From assembly GCF_009728735.1 (NCBI RefSeq), contig NZ_CP024636.1, positions 965,409-983,648 of the forward strand: a stretch of DNA of 18,240 nt. Direction: 5' to 3'. Origin of the DNA: Pantoea phytobeneficialis (GTDB lineage: Bacteria > Pseudomonadota > Gammaproteobacteria > Enterobacterales > Enterobacteriaceae). The position numbers were made by a program, and so were the translations under genes. Below are positions 14,609 through 18,240 of this stretch, piece after piece (the stretch's first letter is position 1; every line of letters starts with the position of its first letter). Below the pieces are notes generated by a model. It was not told where the DNA came from and made no database searches. It saw nothing but the letters and a program-made list of their open reading frames with translations.

Positions 14609-15586
14609 ATGCTAAATCCTGTCAACGACGTGTTATTGAGCGTCATCGTGCCGGTATATAACGCCGCAGCCTATCTGGAGAGATGCATTGAAAGCCTGAT
14701 CCAGCAGGATGAATCTCGCTTTGAAGTGATTTTTATTAACGATGGCTCGACAGATCACTCGCTGTCGTTGCTGCAAAATTACGCGCACTATCCACACTTT
14801 CACATCATCGATAAAGTGAATGGTGGCGTCTCGTCGGCACGTAATCATGGTATTCGTGCGTCGCGCGGCAAATTTCTTTGCTTTCTGGATGCCGACGATT
14901 TTCTCCCCTCCACGGCATTTTCGACCTGGCTGTGTCTGATGCAGCAAAATGTTTGTATGGCCGTTGGTCAGTCGCAACACTTTACGCCACAGGGACAAGC
15001 GTTGGATTTTCCGGTGGCATCGGATCATGCCAGACCGATGGCGGTGTCAGCCGCGATTAATGAATTGCTTTATTTCAATCCACGACACGGCATTTGCGAC
15101 AAGGTATTTCGCGGTGATGTTATTCGCCAACATCATCTGCGTTTCAATGAGGATATTTATAACTTCGAAGACCTGCTGTTTGTGATGAACTATCTCTGGC
15201 TGCAACAACATCGTCAGGTGGTGTTCTCCGATAAAGTGGTTTATCACTACGTTAAATCTGCCCACTCGGCAACCCGATCGTCATTAAAGGAAAAACATTT
15301 TTCGTTTGCCCGTTCGTTTAGCAGCATGAAAGCGTTTTTGTCAGCGCAGCATCATCGCTGTTATTACCATCTCTATCTGAAAGTCACTTCCTCCTATATC
15401 TACAAAGCACTTAATAGTGAGGGGTTCAGTCGCGACTTTATCGATGAATATATTGCGCTTTATCGGCAATCGTTTAAATCCTATCTCTCCTCGGGATTGA
15501 TGATCAATGCCTGGAGTCTGTACTTCACGTTTTTCTTCCTCAGTCCTCGTCTGGTGTCGCGTCTGCGCAAGTGGGTGCGGAAATAA
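14609..15586 (+). CDS. Glycosyltransferase family 2 (GT-A fold)
   Basis: This 325-residue cytoplasmic enzyme adds one sugar during polysaccharide repeat-unit assembly. The GT2 core is in the first 120 residues: SVIVPVYNAAAYLERCIESL (11-30), INDGSTD (43-49) for the nucleotide, NGGVSSARNHGI (71-82) and the metal-binding DADD (94-97). NFEDLLFVM in the middle is the acceptor-side acidic motif. The C-terminus has a hydrophobic, aromatic-rich stretch (SLYFTFFFLSPRL) that could associate with the membrane. Donor and acceptor sugars cannot be told. Shine-Dalgarno GAGG at 14601-14604 has short spacing. It is the first gene after JUMPstart, with a 19-nt gap to the flippase. Confidence 0.9.
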   Translation: MLNPVNDVLLSVIVPVYNAAAYLERCIESLIQQDESRFEVIFINDGSTDHSLSLLQNYAHYPHFHIIDKVNGGVSSARNHGIRASRGKFLCFLDADDFLPSTAFSTWLCLMQQNVCMAVGQSQHFTPQGQALDFPVASDHARPMAVSAAINELLYFNPRHGICDKVFRGDVIRQHHLRFNEDIYNFEDLLFVMNYLWLQQHRQVVFSDKVVYHYVKSAHSATRSSLKEKHFSFARSFSSMKAFLSAQHHRCYYHLYLKVTSSYIYKALNSEGFSRDFIDEYIALYRQSFKSYLSSGLMINAWSLYFTFFFLSPRLVSRLRKWVRK

Positions 15587-15605
15587 TTCCCTTTGGGGTG
15601 ACGTT

Positions 15606-16913
15606 GTGAAAGATAAATTAAAAAACTCATTATGGATGATTGCTGAGAAGCTGATCGCGGTATTGGGTCTGATTTTCGTTACCTCCTATGTGGCGAAATA
15701 CGTCGGTCCAACCACTTTCGGCATTATCTCCCTCTCCATGCTGGTGTTTCAGTTTGTGCAAACCATCGCCCAGATGGGCAGCGATGTGATTCTGTTGAAA
15801 CGCATTTCACAGAAGCGCTATTCCGGCATCAGATTGATGATCTCGACCTTTTTCCTGGTGCTGGTGTTGTACGCGCTATTGTCGCTGGTGGGATTTCTGG
15901 TGATGCAGGAAGAACTGAGCTCAGATGCACTGGTGTTTATTGGTGCCGCCGCATTTGCCTGTCTGTTTTCCGCTATCGACCTGGTGAATGTCTATAACGA
16001 AGCGATGCTGCATGCGCGGCGGAATGTTATTGCCAATCTTATTGGCCTGGTTATCAGCCTGACGGTGCGTTACTTTATTTCGTACTTCACTCTCGATCCC
16101 AAATATCTGGCGATTCCTATCGTATTGGCCACGCTGATTCCGTTTGTGTTGAAGACGGGCTGGTTTTTGCTGGCGGAGCAACAGAGGTCGATACCCGCCA
16201 TTCGGCAGTTCAAAAAATATTCACGTTATATGGTGGCATCGGGATTCTCACTGATTTTATCTGTGATTGCCGTTGCGCTGTATACCCGAGTTAATCAGGT
16301 CAGCGTCTCTTATTTTCTTGGGGTGAAAGAGGCGGGTATATTCTCGGTTGCACTGACGTTATCCACGGCCTGGGTGTTTTTGCCCAGCGCCTTGCTGGCA
16401 TCGTTTTATCCCTCATTCTTTGCCGAGCGCGATCCTGAACAGGCCATTGTGAAAGCCCAGAAGCTGCATTTGTTGGTGATTGGTGTTTCCGCTGGCGTGA
16501 TTTTTTCTATTTGGTTGCTCTCGGGCTGGTTTATTCGTGCCTTTTACGGCGCGGCCTGGCTGGATGCTATCGCGCCAACGGTGCTCCTCAGTTTTGGCGC
16601 GATGTGCGCGGTGTTAAGTAGCGTAATGGACCGCTTCATTATTAAGTACAACGGTTATCGTTATTTGGTGAAAAAAACCTTTGCTGTTTTATTAATCTGT
16701 CTTGCGTCATCACTCCTTTTGGTGCCGCATTTCGGTCTGACTGGTGCCGCAATTAGCGTGGTATTGACCGAGTTTTTGTCTTTTACGCTGCTTAATTATT
16801 TCTTTTCTGCGCAACCGGTCATGCGTGTTCATCTCATTTTTATCAACCCCAGGAAACTATGGCTGTTATTTAACAATATCAAAACCTCAGACAGTAAAGA
16901 GAGTTTATCATGA
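15606..16913 (+). CDS. Wzx-type oligosaccharide flippase (MOP superfamily)
   Basis: This 435-residue protein has about 12 or more hydrophobic helices and belongs to the polysaccharide biosynthesis/flippase (RfbX/Wzx) family. The N-terminal pattern, KNSLWMIAEKLIAVLGLIFV then VAKYVGPTTFGIISL, is typical: an amphipathic helix, then YxGpxxFG. Later helices (GVKEAGIFSVALTLSTAW, LPSALLASFYP) fit the second half. Its role is to move undecaprenyl-linked repeat units across the inner membrane. I chose GTG 15606 because GGGGTG (15595-15600) precedes it by 5 nt and the resulting length is usual; the frame is open further upstream but runs inside the first glycosyltransferase. The stop overlaps the next ATG (16910-16913). 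I would call it wzx only with more of the cluster. Confidence 0.88.
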   Translation: MKDKLKNSLWMIAEKLIAVLGLIFVTSYVAKYVGPTTFGIISLSMLVFQFVQTIAQMGSDVILLKRISQKRYSGIRLMISTFFLVLVLYALLSLVGFLVMQEELSSDALVFIGAAAFACLFSAIDLVNVYNEAMLHARRNVIANLIGLVISLTVRYFISYFTLDPKYLAIPIVLATLIPFVLKTGWFLLAEQQRSIPAIRQFKKYSRYMVASGFSLILSVIAVALYTRVNQVSVSYFLGVKEAGIFSVALTLSTAWVFLPSALLASFYPSFFAERDPEQAIVKAQKLHLLVIGVSAGVIFSIWLLSGWFIRAFYGAAWLDAIAPTVLLSFGAMCAVLSSVMDRFIIKYNGYRYLVKKTFAVLLICLASSLLLVPHFGLTGAAISVVLTEFLSFTLLNYFFSAQPVMRVHLIFINPRKLWLLFNNIKTSDSKESLS

Positions 16914-17905
16914 ATGAAAAGCCATTATTTAGTGTTATTATCCCAGCCTTTAACGCACAAAAAACCATTAAGCGAACAATTCTGAGTGTGCTTAATCAAA
17001 CCTACAGAAATTATGAAGTTATCGTTGTTAATGATGGGAGTAGTGATTTAACCCCACGAATACTTGAAGAGTTTCTCTCCTGGCCGCAAGTCACCATTCT
17101 TCACCAGACGAATGCAGGCGTCAGTGCGGCGAGAAATAACGCCTTGCAATTATCCTGTGGAGAATATGTATTATTTCTGGATGCGGATGATTGGGTCGAG
17201 ACTAACTTTCTTATGGTGTTTAAGCAGAACCTTGCAGCCTGGCCAGCCCAAACGATTGATCTGATGGTGGGAAACTTGAATGATGATCGTGTAGGCAAGG
17301 TTTCTCACGCGGGTTTTTTTGAGCTGGAAGATATTCCTTTCGTGCTCGGAGAGCTGGAGATGAGCGACAATATTGGTTATTTGCATAACAAATGTTATCG
17401 CCGAAAAATGGTTGAAGAGATGGGGTTACGCTTTATTGAAGGTATCTCAATGAGCGAAGATTTATTATTCAACCTTAAATGTTTTAGCTGCGTCAGTAAC
17501 TTTTTGGTGATGCCGGGTAGCGCCTATCATTATGAAGATATTGAAGGCTCACTCTCCAAACGCAAGTCCAATTACAATGAGTTGAAGGTGAGAAAAACAT
17601 CACTGACGGTGTTGTATGATGGAATCGTGGAAAAATATAAGGAAAGCGATCTCGATTACTTTCTTAAGGGTATTTCTAAACGCGTTCTGGCTCTGGATAT
17701 GCAAATTGTCACAGCCATGTATCATTCATCTTTTTCACCGGGCGATATTGCTCAGGAGATTAATGAAATTAAGCGGGGAAGATATTCCAAAGGCATTTTT
17801 ATTCTGTTGAATAAAAATGAGAAGATGAAATATATGATTATGAATTTGAATACTATCACAGCGTATTATTTTCTTTATGCCCTCTACAGAATGCGCGCAT
17901 TCTGA
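16910..17905 (+). CDS. Glycosyltransferase family 2 (GT-A fold)
   Basis: This 331-residue GT2 enzyme is a distant relative of the one at 14609-15586. Core motifs: FSVIIPAFNAQKTIKRTILS (7-26), VNDGSSD (40-46), NAGVSAARNNAL (68-79) and DADDW (91-95) as the metal-binding motif. MSEDLLFNL lies mid-protein. The C-terminal third is rich in Lys and hydrophobic residues with a likely membrane-associating end (MIMNLNTITAYYFLYALYRM). It overlaps the flippase by ATGA and is the last gene of the operon in the window. The coding sequence becomes AT-richer than its neighbours, a common sign of transfer in surface-polysaccharide loci. Sugar specificity unknown. Confidence 0.9.
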   Translation: MNEKPLFSVIIPAFNAQKTIKRTILSVLNQTYRNYEVIVVNDGSSDLTPRILEEFLSWPQVTILHQTNAGVSAARNNALQLSCGEYVLFLDADDWVETNFLMVFKQNLAAWPAQTIDLMVGNLNDDRVGKVSHAGFFELEDIPFVLGELEMSDNIGYLHNKCYRRKMVEEMGLRFIEGISMSEDLLFNLKCFSCVSNFLVMPGSAYHYEDIEGSLSKRKSNYNELKVRKTSLTVLYDGIVEKYKESDLDYFLKGISKRVLALDMQIVTAMYHSSFSPGDIAQEINEIKRGRYSKGIFILLNKNEKMKYMIMNLNTITAYYFLYALYRMRAF

Positions 17906-18000
17906 CCATCACTGTCCCTCACCGTAGCGGCGCGATAAATTGCGTAATGCCGATCAGTTAAGCATGAAATGATCGATTGAACGATCCTGTAGTTCTGCAA

Positions 18001-18035
18001 AAATCTGTAATCTCCCGGGGATTACGGATTTTTTT
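18001..18035 (+). terminator. Hairpin plus T-run just before the transposase start
   Basis: AAATCTGTAATC (18001-18012) pairs with GATTACGGATTT (18020-18031) in a 12-bp stem with one G-U pair and a 7-nt loop (TCCCGGG). A T run follows to 18035, directly before ATG 18036. It looks like a rho-independent terminator. It would stop transcription entering from the polysaccharide operon, and hide the transposase start in any read-through RNA, as known for other IS4-superfamily elements such as IS10 and IS50. Confidence 0.7.
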
Positions 18036-18240
18036 ATGTTACTCAGCCAGGCTCTCGATACCGTCCTGAACTTTACGCCGAAAGAATTTTCTGCGCTTTC
18101 CGATCTGCTCTCACCCGAACTCATTGATGAATGTCTGGTTGATACCGGTGTCGTGACTCTGCGAAAACGCCGCCTCCCAATGGATATGATGGTCTGGGCT
18201 GTTACCGGCATGTCCCTGTTTCGTTCGCTTTCCATGAACC
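18036..18240 (+). CDS. IS4-family transposase, N-terminal 68 residues (partial)
   Basis: The frame from ATG 18036 to the window edge gives a protein starting MLLSQALDTVLNFTPKEFSA, with LSPELIDECL (25-34), TGVVTLRKRRLPMDMMVWAV (37-56) and TGMSLFRSL. This is the N-terminal domain of IS4-type (DDE) transposases; TLRKRRLP-xx-MMVW is very close to E. coli IS4. The catalytic DDE residues lie beyond the window, so intactness is unknown. There is no Shine-Dalgarno; the start is tucked against the hairpin at 18001-18035, consistent with low translation. Confidence 0.88.
   Translation, partial: MLLSQALDTVLNFTPKEFSALSDLLSPELIDECLVDTGVVTLRKRRLPMDMMVWAVTGMSLFRSLSMN

Larger units (their letters stand above)
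17945..18240 (+). mobile_element. IS4-family insertion sequence, left end (runs off right edge)
   Basis: The sequence TAATGCCGATCAGTTAAG (17945-17962) matches, as I remember it, the left inverted repeat of E. coli IS4. It is followed about 75 bp later by an IS4-type transposase start in the same orientation. The element lies 39 bp after the last glycosyltransferase. The 11-13 bp target duplication expected for IS4 would end at about 17944, but the other end is outside the window, so it cannot be checked. Confidence 0.85.

Noticed and set aside
17954..18235. Minus-strand ORF of 93 codons at the right edge
   Set aside because: It is antisense to the IS4 transposase start, which has clear family similarity.
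1..18240. CRISPR arrays, tRNA or rRNA genes
   Set aside because: No regularly spaced short repeats and no tRNA- or rRNA-like sequence were seen on either strand.

Overview
The window reads as chromosomal DNA from a member of the Enterobacterales. This rests on the CitA/DpiB and CitB/DpiA proteins, a complete citCDEFXG citrate lyase set, a JUMPstart/ops leader and an IS4-type insertion sequence. Genus cannot be fixed from sequence alone; an Erwinia/Pantoea/Klebsiella-like enterobacterium is a guess. The citrate core looks GC-balanced and conserved, while both ends look AT-richer and accessory.

Region 1 (1-3010, minus strand) is a weapon and defence island. A PAAR-tipped effector (717-1874) carries a C-terminal domain with a His...Asn-Cys arrangement like permuted papain/NlpC-P60 hydrolases. 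A two-helix membrane protein overlapping its 3' end (464-739) is the likely immunity protein. The first 43 codons of the PAAR gene plus 126 bp upstream occur again at 1-256 with 4 differences, so a second PAAR gene runs off the left edge. Upstream lies a toxin-antitoxin pair: a MqsR/RelE-like toxin (2667-2963) and an unusual antitoxin (2053-2652) with a four-cysteine zinc-binding domain followed by what look like two ribbon-helix-helix segments.

Region 2 (3202-13203) is a citrate catabolism locus. The two-component pair citA-citB (minus strand) is divergent from one long plus-strand operon: a 2HCT-family citrate transporter (CitS-like), a fumarylacetoacetate hydrolase (FAH) family protein, then citC, citD, citE, citF, citX and citG. 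Citrate sensed in the periplasm by CitA would activate CitB, which would turn on uptake and cleavage to acetate and oxaloacetate. CitX and CitG make and attach the prosthetic group and CitC acetylates it. No oadGAB decarboxylase genes are present here; the FAH-family protein occupies that place and may handle oxaloacetate. The 334-bp divergent promoter region contains a 9-bp inverted repeat and three CCATWAAAAC boxes.

Region 3 (13346-14608) holds a small exported protein (DUF6130/DUF4399-like guess), then about 800 bp with no intact gene but with a likely decayed minus-strand gene.

Region 4 (14381-17905) is a polysaccharide operon: JUMPstart/ops (RfaH recruitment), glycosyltransferase, Wzx-type flippase, glycosyltransferase, tightly packed. 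It has no polymerase or initiating transferase within the window. Just downstream an IS4-family insertion sequence begins (left end at 17945) and runs off the right edge, with a terminator-like hairpin before its transposase.
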